DNA of 64,000 nt, taken from NCBI GenBank assembly GCA_037074765.1, contig JBAMDO010000149.1, positions 186,001 to 250,000 of the forward strand, read 5' to 3'. Positions 1 to 12,501 of the stretch are shown here, in pieces. The first letter of the stretch is position 1, and each line of letters opens with the position of its first letter. The notes below the pieces were generated by a model, which was not told where the DNA came from, searched no databases, and saw only the letters and a program-made list of their open reading frames with translations. This stretch comes from Mansonella perstans (lineage: Eukaryota > Nematoda > Chromadorea > Rhabditida > Onchocercidae). The translations under genes and the position numbers were made by a program.

Positions 1-146
1 CTCCAGATTTCACAAATAAAAGAAATGTTACTGGTGCGGACGAAATTCTCTTGCGTGAAAAACATGATCGAAAAATGCTAAAGAAACGACTGCAAGCTCA
101 AAAGAGAGCTGAGTTAGCTATCATTGCGAAATACGAAGCGAAGTAA
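1..146 (+). CDS. 3'-terminal exon of an unidentified gene (partial)
   Basis: Reading frame 3 is open from the left edge to a TAA at 144-146 and gives 47 residues. The peptide is highly charged and rich in Lys, Arg and Glu, and ends EIIAKYEAK-like (the actual end reads AIIAKYEAK). It looks like a helical or coiled-coil tail. Possible polyadenylation signals AATAAA follow at 273-278 and 300-305. The rest of the gene lies outside the window, so I cannot name the family. Strand and frame are supported by the open frame, the stop and the downstream signals. Confidence 0.55.
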   Translation, partial: PDFTNKRNVTGADEILLREKHDRKMLKKRLQAQKRAELAIIAKYEAK

Positions 147-355
147 CAATTTTTTTTTTTGCGTCTTTTGTTCTTGAATTTAATTATATTGTGCTTCGAA
201 GAACTCTAATTAAAAGTTAACTACTCTCATTTCCTTTGCTTTCATGATATGTTACACTTTTGCTCCAGATGGAATAAATGCCTTAATTTTGATTTTACAA
301 ATAAAGATTTTATTAGTACGCATTATTTTTTCTTTCTTATATTCAGATTATTTTC

Positions 356-1174
356 ATGTGTACTATTGTACATAAACGCAGACACATTTTTGGTGTAGTT
401 TTTTTGGGTGCATACAATTATTGGAGGATAGCATATCTACTATATATTACTATTCGCAGGCAAAAAACGATTTCCATGGCAGTTGAACTTCTTTTGCAAA
501 TTTTACAAATGATGGCTTCATTTGCGATTCTTGTTGGTAACATTCGCAGGACATTTATTCCTGCTCATTTCAGTTGGCGTAAGCATGGTCATAATGACAG
601 TATGGAGCTAATGTTGCTCTGGAGGTCAGTTATATCTATGAGTGTTGATCTTCTGTTATGCAGATTTTTTTTTCCGATGAATCGTTTCAAAAACATATCA
701 AGTCAGGTTGAGACTATTGATGATTTGCAGAACTAAGGGAATAGTTTGAAATAGAATGCTTCTTTTAGAGCGCTTGTCTCCCATTTGGTAAACGAATCTG
801 TCAGCGGAAAAAGTGATACCTTGAATTTTAGGCACTTTTGATGGGTGATAGTTTTCAAAGATTTCATTCTTTAATTTCTGTATATTTCAAATGAGAACAT
901 TTTTGCTTTTTTAAAATTTATCTTATATTTTAGATGTACAGTATTTCTTGATGTGCTTCTGTTTTGGATTGCTGCTACTTGGACTTACTGTATGCAGTGG
1001 CATTTATGTTGTCGACTTGGTTTAATGAAATTTTGGATATGGCTGCTGACATTGGGGCTAGTTGGAGGTCTTTTTGTTCTGTATCCGATGCTGTATATTC
1101 AAGATAATTTGGATATAAGTTGGTGTCAGTTTAAGTCGAATAGTACACTTGCGCAATATCAACCAAAGTGGTGA
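356..1174 (+). CDS. Small multi-pass membrane protein, two exons
   Basis: Two exons, 356-624 and 934-1174, join in phase (an AG|A arginine codon) across a 309-bp GT-AG intron and give 169 residues. The start ATG lies 10 bases behind an acceptor-like TTATATTCAG at 337-346, consistent with spliced-leader addition. About four hydrophobic segments are visible: near residues 12-32, 43-60, 91-112 and 121-142. The C-terminal tail is hydrophilic and carries an N-S-T glycosylation sequon. I do not recognise the family. The first exon could also run further in frame without the intron, which would leave the second exon unexplained, so the spliced model is preferred. Confidence 0.55.
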
Positions 1175-4100
1175 TTTAATTTCACTCGTCAGTTTAAATT
1201 TCAAGCTTTTGAAAATTTAATATATCCTGTAGTTTAACAGAAATACTTTCAAAAAGCTAATTTTGGTTTTTTTTTTTCAATTTTATTTTATTCTTCATTT
1301 CATCAATTCTTTGTTTTTTAATTCATCATTGTATATGTTTCTTATGTTTTAATAATTGCTGGGTTTTTTTTATACATTGGAATGTTCTTCAATGTATAAA
1401 AAATCGTGAATCGTGAATTGATTGATTTCTTTCTTTTATAATTTTAAGAATAAAACTGCCTTCTAAATTATTTGTATGAAATGTCTTGGTATTTTCAAAA
1501 TTTAGGATGAGTTAAGCACTTAATTTTATTAGAATTGAAAATGTAGAGTACTTTCATTCCACACATTGTTAGAAATTTTATTTCCAGGCGAAGACCTACT
1601 TTTATTTAGCCTGATTCGCTGGTGCTTTATTTAGCATTAAAACTTGCTTTTAGTTGTACAGGTCATTTGTTTAACAACTGTATGTTTACAAGAATAAAAA
1701 ACCGAGTTGTTTTTATTGTGGAGTCAGTTTTTCTTAGCTGCTAATTCTTGTCATAATCGCATTCATTATTTGTTTTGCTTTTGATTCTGACTACTTTTTT
1801 TGTTTGTTTTTTCGCCACGGGTATTTGATTAGTGAATTTGGAAGCATCAACTTCAATTTTTCTTAAACCTAGAGTTTTGAGGAAATTTTGGAACTTAAAC
1901 TATAATTAGGTAGTATAATTTTTTGTATGCAAGTTTTGTATATTTTATTTATGTTTCCCATTTTGTGTCACAGATTGGCGAAAGTGACACATTTCTTTCT
2001 TTATCACTGCATTAATATCATCACTATAATTTCATATGATGAGTATGTCAGTATTTTCGAGAATATTGCACTATTTTATGAAGGATTTGCAATAGAAAAA
2101 TAAAGATTTTTTTTTCGAATTTTTTTTCGCCAATTTCGATCATTATGCGGGACTAGAACTTTGTGGATTTAATTAAACAGTTTCATCAATGTCCTTTTTG
2201 ATTCATAACGAACTTCGATGCTTAAGAAAAGATTTTGAATCAAAATAACTGCATTTGAAGGCGAAATTCACAAGCAATATTCGTTGATATGAATCAATAA
2301 TGCATCGATAAACATCACTTCATTACTCTTATTTCCTTCGCAACCTGCGAAGTTAAGGTGTACTAAAACATCTGAAAGTGTAAGTACGATCACCCAAATA
2401 CGATAAGTACGATCACCCAAATGCCAGCAAAGACCGTATTCTGCTTTACCAAACTGATATTCACTCATCATCCTTTATCTTTCTACATCCCATCGATTCT
2501 CACTATAATTTTATCAAGAAGATGATCAGGGCAGCAATGACACATCACAATTCCGATACGGAGGACAGTACTGAAATATTAAATAATTCCTTCGCGGATA
2601 ACTATCATTATTCATTATTTTTTCAAATACTTAATGTATCACTAATTTCCAGTAGTTACTAATCGAAATAAAAATAAAATTTCCATTTATAATTTGTAAA
2701 TATCTGAAGAAAGCCATATTATCGTCTCTAGTAAATTTAATTACTTCTTTTTTTGTCTTCATTGATAAGATAATTACCTGTAGCAGTTGTTTTTGATAGA
2801 ATTATAAAGATGAATTTGACATTGTTTCAGTTGCTAAATTAAATGATTATTATCAATATGGGCTAATCATGAAATTTATGTTAAACTTTTCAAAATATCT
2901 GCTTTCATTACAAAGTTTATTCAGCGCAACTCAAAATATTATTATCATAAAGAAATAAATGATGAATTGTGATCACAAATACAATAAGTCACTCAAATAA
3001 GAAAAATGAAAAAAAAAGATATCCATATAACATCAATTTTTTAAGGTAAATTAAATTGGCTCATCCTATAAATGTTTCCGGAACAATGAAGGTGATTGAT
3101 GCTTGGCGATCAAGGGGAAGAGAATCATGGAAGAGTATTAACAAAAATAGATTTTATTTTTCCTCAAAAGAAAGCAGGAATCACTGAAAATAAAATTTAT
3201 GACAGCTTTTTTCTTCTACCATTTTTTACAATTCATTTTAAAACTATCCCATAAATAAATGGTATATAATTATAGAATTTTATTTCCAATATTAATATTT
3301 CAATTGCATGACATATTGGAAAATTTTAAAGATTGTAACTTGTATCTTGCAAAAATTGAATTAGTAAGGAGTATTGGATATAAAAAGATATTCTCAGCAA
3401 ATATCATAAAAATTGTGCAATATATATTTGCCATTTATTCTTGTCATAAATCATTTCAAATAGATGAATTCAACAGTTTCATTCAGGGACTTCAATTTTT
3501 TTGAGCTTCTTCAGTGGATAAAGCGAAGGTGGTTGATGCTTGGCGGTCTGATGGGAGAGGGGTCACGCAAGAGTACCTGCAAGTGACAAAAAATCCCGAG
3601 AATTCTTTAGTATTTCTTTAGCATAGGTAAAATCGTTGAACAAGGTGAAGTATTTTGTTGCTATGAAAAAAAAACAATTATTCATTCCATACAATGTGGA
3701 AAAGAATCATCTGTTAGCATTACTTTAGCCATCGTGGTTGAAGTATATAAATGGTTCTTTTTATGAAAAAAAAAAGAAAAAAACATATAGATATTACAGC
3801 AATGTTGTGGAAACGGTTCTTATATCCAAGATCAATCTCTGTTTCTCGACAAGGCTGCTATTCATTTATATCAATACCGACAGCGTCATGCTTTTGTTGG
3901 GTAATATATTAGAATCAAGTAAATTTCGGAAAGAATTTTTTTGGGCAAATTTATGAGAAAACTTCTCCTAAACTTTTAACAATCTTTTCCATGTTTTTAA
4001 ACTATCGAAACATCAGCTCCCTGTTGTCGTTCCAACTGAACGGTTTTGAATTCCAAATTCATTCGAATCTTCTCGCCTGTTAATTTTTTTTTAAATACAT

Positions 4101-4183
4101 TATTCATTGAATTAAAAATTTCTTCTTTTGCGGCGGAGAATCTGGGCTGTGCGAAAAAGTTCTCTGAAAGTTCATTGTTGTAG
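1175..4183. other. Gene-poor stretch
   Basis: About 3 kb of A+T-rich sequence in which I find no convincing exon. It holds a 20-bp imperfect tandem duplication around 2382-2420 and two diverged copies of a 60-bp element at about 3086 and 3521, listed separately. Short open frames on both strands (for example minus-strand 2471-2268) have no splice partners and no family resemblance. Confidence 0.5.
3086..3585 (+). repeat. Two diverged copies of a ~60-bp element
   Basis: The sequence from about 3086 to 3148 and the sequence from about 3521 to 3585 share a core that reads GTTGATGCTTGGCGGTC in the second copy, followed by a similar purine-rich tail containing AAGAGTA. Similarity is clear over 20-25 bases and weaker over about 60. 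In one frame the core reads KVIDAWRS and KVVDAWRS in the two copies, so this may be a remnant of a coding or transposon-derived repeat. No terminal repeats or target duplications are visible. Confidence 0.4.
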
Positions 4184-5859
4184 CAGCAATCTTCTGCATA
4201 TTACTATCGGGCATATCGAAAATCAGCATCATCTGTTTTGGATTCAGTCCGATATATGCACGACACTTTTCGTAAACATCCATCAACCTCAGCGGGTCTC
4301 ATATTTGTTAACAAAGAGAATTTGCCAACCAAAGAGCAGTTGTTTTATGTGGATTGCCTTACCGATATCTTGGTACGTTTACCCTTAAAATTTGAAGTTC
4401 AGATGTCGGTTCTTTATCATTTTTAGCTTCACAAATTTCAAATTTGAACTTCGGTTACGACTTACGTTCATCTTTTTTTGAAAATTGATAAGCGCTAGGG
4501 ATAATAGGAGCAGAATTGGCGAATTATCCTAGTGGTATTCTGTGATGGGTATGCAAAACTCCATTTTATTTATTAATAGATTTGAGAAAAAATGGTGGAA
4601 TAAAATAGGTGGAATGAAGTAGTGAAGAACCAGATATGTTTTAGGTTCCAAGATTTTTGAGCAGTCGAAAGGAGTTTTTCAAATTTATAAAGTTGTGTAC
4701 CAAGGATGTTGTTTACGACGATTTAATTTTTAATCATCACATCAAGTATTGTTTGTTTTTTCGAATACTTTGTTTTAAACATTGTTTAGAAAATTTCAAC
4801 ATTTTTTCCGGCAATTATTCGGCCATTTACCTGTGAGCATTTTATCATTCTTTTGAAACTGTTGCTTTTTTTGTTAATCCTTTCAGTCATTCATTCTGCC
4901 AATATCGTGATCTTTCTCTTGAGTCAAACTTCGAAAACAACTTCAAATATGGATAAAGGCGTGATTATTCTCTGGGTTTGCATTCCAGATGTATGATTGA
5001 TAGAAATATCATTTGTTTCGATTTTGTGTTTTCAGAGGCATAGATAAATTCGTAAGACATATTTCGCTATCCAAGTTATACTTCAGTTTGTTGCGAGCGT
5101 CCAGCAAATTTGAGGTATAATATACTTTGTTCTTGTTATATATAATTTTCTTTCTTTATTATATATAGTTTTGTGAGACCCAATATTCATTTTGCTGACA
5201 CCTGTTATATAATAAATAAACAAAAGTATATATTTTTTTAATCATAAAACATTATTTATAAAAGCACTCTTACAAAGTAGTGATTTTGTAGAAATTGGGG
5301 TCATGCATTTATGAAAACAGTGATGTCATTGTAGTTCTTTGGCGGGTGTTGGCGATCAAATTATATCGTCAGGTATGAGCTTGATAATCATTTTTGTCAG
5401 TTGCCAATAAATGTTATCAATAATTCATCGTTGCAAATAAATGCCATGTTCTGAATTCGAAGTTTATTATGTCATTTTATTAATTTACTACACTTTGGTA
5501 AAGAGTTGTTTCTTGTAGCATACAGATGTCGTTGAAGGAGCTCTAGATATTCACCTCGATAAGGAAGGACGTGTTTACAAGATTAATAACCGACCGGTAA
5601 GCTCTTTGTGAAAATTCGTTAGTTTTTGGACTCTTTAAAGTTTTTTAGAACTTATAAAGTTTGAAATTTGCTAGGAAGCAGATTTTTTCTAATGTCTTAA
5701 TTATTTAAAAAAAAAAAGTTTTTGATGGTTGTTGCCGAGGCCAATTTTATGATTCAATTTAATTTCTCGCAGATAACTCGGAATGATCAGGAAGATGCTT
5801 CTGCCCTGTCAAAACTAAAAGAAGCTGCGAAAATTGAAAACGGCGAAGGTCAGCAATGA
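4184..5859 (+). CDS. Unidentified multi-exon gene
   Basis: Three downstream exons chain well. Exon 5036-5114 starts after TTTTCAG and ends before GTATAA. Exon 5519-5596 starts after TTGTAG and ends before GTAAGC. Exon 5773-5859 starts after CTCGCAG and ends in TGA. The C-terminal product contains GRVYKINNRPITRN and an acidic, Gln-rich end. An upstream exon, 4184-4372, ends at GTACGT and encodes a plausible segment with FVNKENLPTKEQLFYVDCL. A 38-nt exon at 4511-4548 would bridge the phases but has a poor acceptor. The start codon is not located. I do not recognise the family. A minus-strand frame over 4286-4104 is also open and protein-like, so the first exon is the least certain part. Confidence 0.45.
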
Positions 5860-6386
5860 ACTCTCTCTGCATGGGATGTTGATTTTGACCATAAATTCTT
5901 AAAAATAACCAGTTTTTTTGAAGGAAGACAATGCATTTTTTTTTTCTGCGGAATGAAAGTTAATTTCATAATGTTGCGAAATTTCTTAGTTTCTGCTAAG
6001 AACTATTGTAGCTTCTCAATCACTTTTTTAAATACTAGCATACTAAAATGAATTTTCTTTGCTATAACTTTTTTTAACTTTGTTTAATTAAACGCCTCTT
6101 TTTTTGATCGATTAGTCTATCATTTTTGAGCATCTCAAGTTTTGATTCCGTGTTATAAGTCATCGAATTCAAAGTGTCTGCAAAAGACGTTGCTGTTTGC
6201 TCATATCAGGGATAAAGTTGCTGTATTTCTAAAGTGCAGACTTCCTGGACACTTGCTTTTTCCTGCTTATTATTCATATTTTCTTTTTTTTTTTGCAATT
6301 TCTTAATTCACACGTGTGAATTTTTGCATGTTTTCGATTGGCCTATATTTTTAGTATGCTTGCATGAATTTACATCTTTCCTTTGC
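5860..6386. other. Intergenic gap between two plus-strand genes
   Basis: A+T-rich spacer of about 530 bp with no exon signal. It ends in TTTCCTTTGCAG (6377-6388), an acceptor with no visible upstream donor exon. This is probably the spliced-leader site of the next gene, whose ATG follows 20 bases later. Confidence 0.45.
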
Positions 6387-6408
6387 AGCTTTAGCGACAG
6401 CGGCACAA

Positions 6409-8053
6409 ATGCGAACGATATTGCGATATTTGCTTCCTTTCGCTGTTCCCTCTTCCACTTATTTTTTAGTTTCACGTGCATATAGTAATGGAAGAGGTAG
6501 CAGAGGACCAGAAATGTTTCAGTTGGAACATATACGAAAAAGATTAGAAATAACGGTAACAGTTTTTCTTAATTTTGTTTTGTGTACAGTTTTCTGAAGC
6601 GAAACTTTATTGTTGATAGGGCTGGCAGTGAGTATCCTTTTTGAAATAATATGGAATTTGTGTTCTCTGCTAATTTTTTAGTTTCACATGCATATAGTAG
6701 TGGAAGAGATCAGAAAAGGTTTCATGCAATTTGAAATTTTTGAAAAGTCTTTGAAAGTCTAGTAAATCAAAATCAAAAAAAGTTTAAAAAGTCTAGTAAA
6801 TCCTTGCATGACTGATCAAATCTTACGTTGAATTTGTTGTGTGAAGCGCTTAAGCGCTTTTTAGTTCCATTTTCATTTTTTGAAGCAGGTGTACAACTGA
6901 ATCATTTATGTGCAACTCCGAAGACGCTGATTACATAGAAAAATATAACTAGATGTTGTATTCCAGGCTCCACGATTCTTTCGAGAGCACCCTGATTACA
7001 CATTTTACAGACCGGATGTGGTCTACAGGGATGAGATTTTTCGGTTGACTATTACGTAAATCATTTCTCTGTTTATAGGTTTTCGTTATTTTTCGTATGG
7101 ATAAGGCAGTAACAAGATTTAATGAAGCAGTTTGCGTAATTTTAAAACTAAGAAAACGTTTGTTACAAACATTCCACATAATTTTCTTTAATGAGTTGAA
7201 AATTTATCATTTCTTGATTTTTTGAGTTTGTTTGATCACGAGTCATATTCGGTATGCAATCGATTGTTGACAGAAAATCATTTAGTTACGTTTCTTATGC
7301 TGCATGATTTTATTTTTTTAGGGGTCGAGACAAACTCATGACTTATTTCGGTTCGATTAGTGTATTGTGTCTGTTTTGCTTTCCTCACATAGAGATGGAG
7401 GTAGGTCTATTTTCTAATTCTTTGAATTTTAAGCTCGTTTATAGTGATAACTGGTTATTGGAATGAAATTTTTTCGTTATTGTTATTTCAGGTTTTGAAT
7501 ATATTACCGATCTCAGAAGATGGAACAGTACGGTTAAGATGGCGTATAAAACACGTCTCATTGATGCGATCCTTGTTGAATCCCATGCTGTTCAAATATG
7601 AATATCGTATCAAAAGGGTATTTCCTTTTTTTTACGATTTTCATAGTTTATTCTGTACAGTATGACGTTTCTTCACTATTCAGGAAGTAGACAAATAATG
7701 AAGTTTCAAGCTTCCTGTTTAAGTTGAGATGGTACGATGGCCTCACAGTATTTTACGTTGGTGAAGATGGACTTGTGTATCGAGCGGTTACTCGCAAAGT
7801 ATGTTTTCGATCAATACAGGATTACTGATCTATTTGTTTTGAATCACATTTATAAATACGGTGCACTGAATAGGTTAATCTGCTTTAATATGTACTTCTT
7901 GAGTGAACTATTTCTCCCGTAAGATGTTATTTTTTAATGTGACTATCAATTTTGCAGACCATTGACGATGAACAGAAAAGTTCTCAAGGAAATCGACTTG
8001 CTGATTTAGCACGAAAAGTTGGTGTACTACCAAAAGGTTCCGCTGCTTTATAA
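6409..8053 (+). CDS. C6orf136: C6orf136-like mitochondrial protein (DUF2358 type)
   Basis: Six exons chain in phase: 6409-6555, 6967-7055, 7322-7400, 7492-7617, 7724-7798 and 7958-8053, giving 203 residues. The first 30 residues are basic, hydrophobic and free of acidic residues, a typical mitochondrial presequence. The body shows the conserved pattern of the C6orf136/DUF2358 family: HPDYTFY and a Y-RDEIF segment, then DGTVRLRWRI, a LLNP-LF segment, and YDGLTVFYVGEDGLVYR near residues 147-163. The family's molecular function is not established; the fold is expected to resemble the NTF2/SnoaL group. The start is chosen because the ATG lies just behind a lone acceptor at 6387-6388. The acceptor of exon 5 (TTTAAG) is weak but is the only phase-compatible one. 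AATAAA at 8581-8586 may be the polyadenylation signal. Confidence 0.85.
6671..6708 (+). repeat. Intronic copy of an exon-1 segment (C6orf136-like gene)
   Basis: Thirty-eight bases here match exon-1 bases 6459-6496 with three mismatches. The copy lies in intron 1 and is still translatable in the exon frame (VSHAYSSGRDQKR against VSRAYSNGRGSR in the exon). See findings. Confidence 0.8.
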
Positions 8054-8894
8054 CAACGGAAATGACATCTGCTAGCTAAACAGGTTTCTAAGAAGCCACA
8101 AAATTCTGGACACATTTTTATAGGGAATTTTAGAATTCGATTTCCTTATAGTTTGTAAATATAAGCGATACCTATGCCATTTATAGCTTTATTGTTTTGC
8201 CGTACACCGAAAAAGTTGCAGTGGATGGGAAATTTTTTGAGAACCTCATTTTGCTCAAACCAATCAATGCCTTATGCCATTTAGTCTCTTCTCTCATTGC
8301 CACTTTTCTTCAAGGATTGTTCCGGTTGGTTTCGTTTTTCACTGTGATGTAATTTTCATTTTTCTATTTTACCTGTCGTTTTCATCTCGATCTGTATTTC
8401 ACACTTATACCATCTCGAATTCATTTTACCCGGTAGATTTAACTTGGACTATATCGTAGGTATAACTGGTTTTGAAATCCATACCATTAGTTTTAAGTCT
8501 TTCTCGATTTATATTTCTTATACTTTGTAGATTTTCCAGAAAAAAAAATTTGGCAGTGTTGTTCTTTTCTACTTGATAATAATAAAAGTATTTGACTTCA
8601 TAGATGAGCTTACTGTTTTTTGTTTTTAATAAGTTTAATCCATGTCGTAATAATGTATCACTGAATATATTTAACTTATGCCATAGCTGAGAACAATTCT
8701 TTGAGATGTTTTTTGTTTACTGCATAATTTTATGATAAATAAATTAAAAACAAAGTACTTCCACAGATGAAGGGACTTTTATTTATAAAAGTATTTTTTT
8801 AAATGGTTTATATCTTCTGCTCATTTCATACTTTCTTTATTGCTTCAGTCTCTCAGTCGTTCAGCTCGCAGTCTCGTAGTTTCAATAATCAATT
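8054..8894. other. Convergent 3' intergenic region
   Basis: About 840 bp between the 3' end of the C6orf136-like gene and the proposed last exon of TRMT10C on the other strand. It contains AATAAA at 8581-8586 for the plus-strand gene. No further exon seen. Confidence 0.5.
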
Positions 8895-11800
8895 TCAATT
8901 CTCTAGACAGGTTTTATTCTGTAATGCCTGTGCTGCCCTTCGTTCCTCTCGAGTATATGCATGGAAAAACTTTCGTTTCCGTTTTCCTCTTCGTTCAGCA
9001 TCGGAAAGCCATTGTCCTATAACCTAGAAAAGTAACGCTTAATTAATGCAATTTTTCAACTGCGATTAAATAAAAAATGTAGTCCAACCTTTCGTTTGAA
9101 ATATTGTGCTGAAAAAAATTGTGCTTAGATAATATTAGATATATTTGACAGTTATGCTAAATGGAATCACTCTTAAAACGAGAAAAGATGGATGTGATAG
9201 TGATTTACATTTTACCATGTACCAATCACCATTCCTCATGGTTTAATATCAGTGCTGAAACCTTGACCTTAAAAAACTGGTTCTTAATGTTATCTTTTGA
9301 AATATCTAATAAGAAATCTTGACTTAATTCAACATGCTAAATCAAGTAGAGAATGTTGAAATATAAATTAAAAAGCTACATGAATGCCGTCTTTATCGTT
9401 ATCGTGATTTCGATATATGTTATCAGCCAAGATTTTGAAATAAGGTATATGCTTTTCGAATGCTGTCTTCCACTCATAACCAGTTGCGTAAACGCCACGA
9501 ATTATGTTTGCTGTAGTCCGTAGGGGTAGTGTAACCACTGTTTGTCCCAAGCTATAACACATTTCCAAATGTGGAATTTATCAAAAGAGATTCTTTTATA
9601 TTTGATAATGTGGTATTAAAAACAAAGCAAAAGTGCTTATGAAGTTCATTATATAAATGATTCTTGTTTACTTCAGAAATTTAGTGATGGGCAGTTTGTA
9701 AGAGTTTAACTGCTCAGTTTTAGCCGCTTGAAAAGCAGAATTCACTAATTTGTTGTCTGGAGTAGCACATAATACGAACGCTTTATATTTCGAAAGCGGA
9801 AACGGTAAATATTCTGCAGCTCGAGGGTTAATGTAAGCAATTTCTTCTGAAAACAAATTTATCGATATAAATACTTGGATAGCTAATTATAATCAGTGGA
9901 GTTTAAATTAGAGTCGGAATAAGCGCAGTACGAAAAAATATATAGTTTTAGCTTCCGTCAAAAACCATAATTCTCCAAATATTCTAAGAAAAATGCATAT
10001 AAACGAACCATTTCATTTGAAAGCTAATATTTATAGAAAGAAATGAGGGATCGACTACACAAAAGTCGCTATAACTTGTTTTTAGATAAAGAGGGAGAAG
10101 GGGTTAAATTCACGAAAAGGTTCAGATCCTCGTAAAATACGGATTGTTCAAAGGCTGCTAAAATCATACCAGGACTAGTGGAACCAAGGCATTCACGAAC
10201 TGTGGCTGATATAATAATAGGAACAAATGGAGCACAGATACGATCCTTCGGTCTTTGGTTATTTTCCTTACCGGAAAGTTCTTCGGACCCTCCTTCACTT
10301 TCATTAGCAGCAGACGGGCGATATTTTGGTAAACAACGCTTCCGAAGCCATGAACTTAACAGCAGCTATGATTTGGTTAACTCAGATTTATTTTATAGTC
10401 ATAGGGTGAAAACTTGCTACTTGCTTAGTAGGATTTTGTTTGAAGATATCAAACGATCATTTAAACTTATATCCCACAGCAAATGATATCAATCAACTAT
10501 ATTATTTATACGAATTTCAAAAGAAGATGAAACTTACTTCACAACCTCTTCAGCGATATTAATCGTAGTATGATAATTTACAAAAACGATTGGAAATGGA
10601 TTTCGCTGCAAGCTGTTATCAAGCACCAGATCTTTCATCTGCCTAAAATGAGTTACACAGAACGTAGATTAAAAATTTTCATTTTGCTATCTTTTATTAA
10701 GTACCACAAACCCTCCTCCTCCATTAATTGAAAAAAAAATTTGCTCAATCGCGTACCACTTCCTTTCTTATGACTAGTATACTGATTATTTTTACAGTGA
10801 TGACTGGTCGACTGAGTGCTTCAATAATGATACCAGAGGATGACCAGACTACTTATCAAATTAGTTATCACTAGTGAATAAAAGAAAAAGAGAAAGTTCT
10901 CGCTATTTGTACCATGATAAAATGGAAATAAAATGTAACATTTTTCAATTGATGAAAGTCACCCCGTGGCAGAAATTTAATATTTCTCAATTTCGTAACT
11001 TTATTTGAGTTCAATTACTTTGGATTTTATATGAAGTGTAATGAATACTTTACTAGAGCTCTTTGTGTCGAATGGCTCAAATCTGTTAGATAACGACAAT
11101 CAACCAGCAACGGCGGGAACGAATCTCTACAACGCCATGCGGCCAGTAACCGAGAACCAAATTCTTCATAAGCAAATCCTTCAAAACGTATTAGTTTTTT
11201 TCACTTTTTTTTTTTACTTTTTTTTAAATATTTTTTCTTTACTGAAAACTTCACAGAGTAATGGCTTTCTTTAGCAAGCTATTTAAAGACTTCATTTATG
11301 CTCCTTGAAAGCCAGTTTCATTTCTTTCCTTAATCACACGAGTTCTTAAAATGAATCTGTGTGTGCCTTCCTGTCAATCTGTTCAAGCAAATGTTCCAAC
11401 ACTAAGAATAATACGGTTTTAATAACCTCAAAAGAAGAATGAAATTCCTTTGAAGCTATATAAAATCATTTAATTAAAATACTTCTAAAATCTTCTCTTT
11501 CGAAATAATAAAGAGTTTTGATTGGAGAGCCTCTATTGTGAGCAGCTTCCAATTCGCGGCGCATCTGAAAACATCTTACTGAAGTCTTTTTAAAAAATTT
11601 TTTTTTTCTTTTTTTTTGTAAAACAAAATGAAAAAAGGATTGTGTAATTGAAATTAACAAAGATGTAATAAGAATGGATCTTAAAGAAAAATAGTAAACA
11701 CTGAAGTTGCTAATATCTTGGATCTTCTACATCAATCTGATATTAGCCGTTGCTCTAGTTGCTCATCTTATCACTGCTGCTAAATTAAATATCATAGCAA

Positions 11801-12501
11801 TTTTCCCTTTTCAACCGAAGTAAATAACAATATGCATACCTTTTTTTCATGCTTTCCTTCAATTTCTTTCCTACTTTCATAAAGCTGATGCAAGTAGCAG
11901 CATCTTTCGACAATGCTAGTCATTTTGATGTATTTTATCCAGTCACTATCGGTAAAATAAGTCGGTAACTTCGCTTCAGCAGCTCCATACAATAATTCTA
12001 GTTCTAATAAAAGTCGTAAAAACTTGTTGTTATTTTCAGATTTCGCGATCAATCGAGATGAAGGCAGTACAGCACGGGGTATTGTTATATCAGTTTTACT
12101 TTCCTGCAATACGTGAATAAATTTGCTTGTTTAGGATCATATTTATTCATTGCTCGAAAAATTTCCTCTTCTTTCCTTCCAACTATACAGCCTCAGTGCT
12201 ATATTTTCATTTGAGAATACCTTAGACAGGATGGATTAAGTTAAAGTAAAGCAGATCATCTACTTTAAGCAAGGAGCCAGTAACATGTGAATATTTTGAC
12301 AATTATCAAAAGGAAAAGCATGTATATTAATATCGCCCATCTTTACTTACAAATAATACCAAATTTCAGTGATAAACGAACCGTGCAGTATTGACAGTTC
12401 CTTTGAGGAAAACTTAATTTTGTTGCCTTGAATGATGTGCTCTGAATCGTCCTATTGAACAAAGAATTGAAAATGGAGGAAATTCGCGAAGATTCTATCA
12501 T
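8895..12501 (-). CDS. TRMT10C: tRNA methyltransferase 10 homolog C / mitochondrial RNase P protein 1
   Basis: Minus-strand exons: 12501-12351, 12262-12228, 12103-11840, 11564-11483, 11178-11049, 10642-10538, 10354-10272, 9846-9672, 9551-9380 and 9023-8895. All phases chain, giving 441 residues (the human protein has about 400). TRMT10C methylates purine 9 of mitochondrial tRNAs and is a subunit of protein-only RNase P. Recognisable landmarks are the N-terminal FLRLLLELELLYGAAEAKLP and a DSDWIKYIKMTS helix region, the coiled MRRELEAAHNRG, the SPOUT-domain start LLVDCRYLTDLSH, NPFPIVFVNYHTT, and the C-terminal AFQAAKTEQLN-YKLPITKFL and VVTLPLRTTANIIRG. The N-terminus is rich in Ser, Arg and Phe, compatible with mitochondrial import. 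The second exon (35 nt) is tentative. Without the last splice, exon 9551 would end at a TAA at 9368. The spliced end adds a basic helical tail, and the 9380 donor (GTAGCT) is weak. Confidence 0.85.

Noticed and set aside
2268..2471. Minus-strand 67-codon frame
   Set aside because: Runs through a small tandem duplication, with no splice partners or recognisable features.
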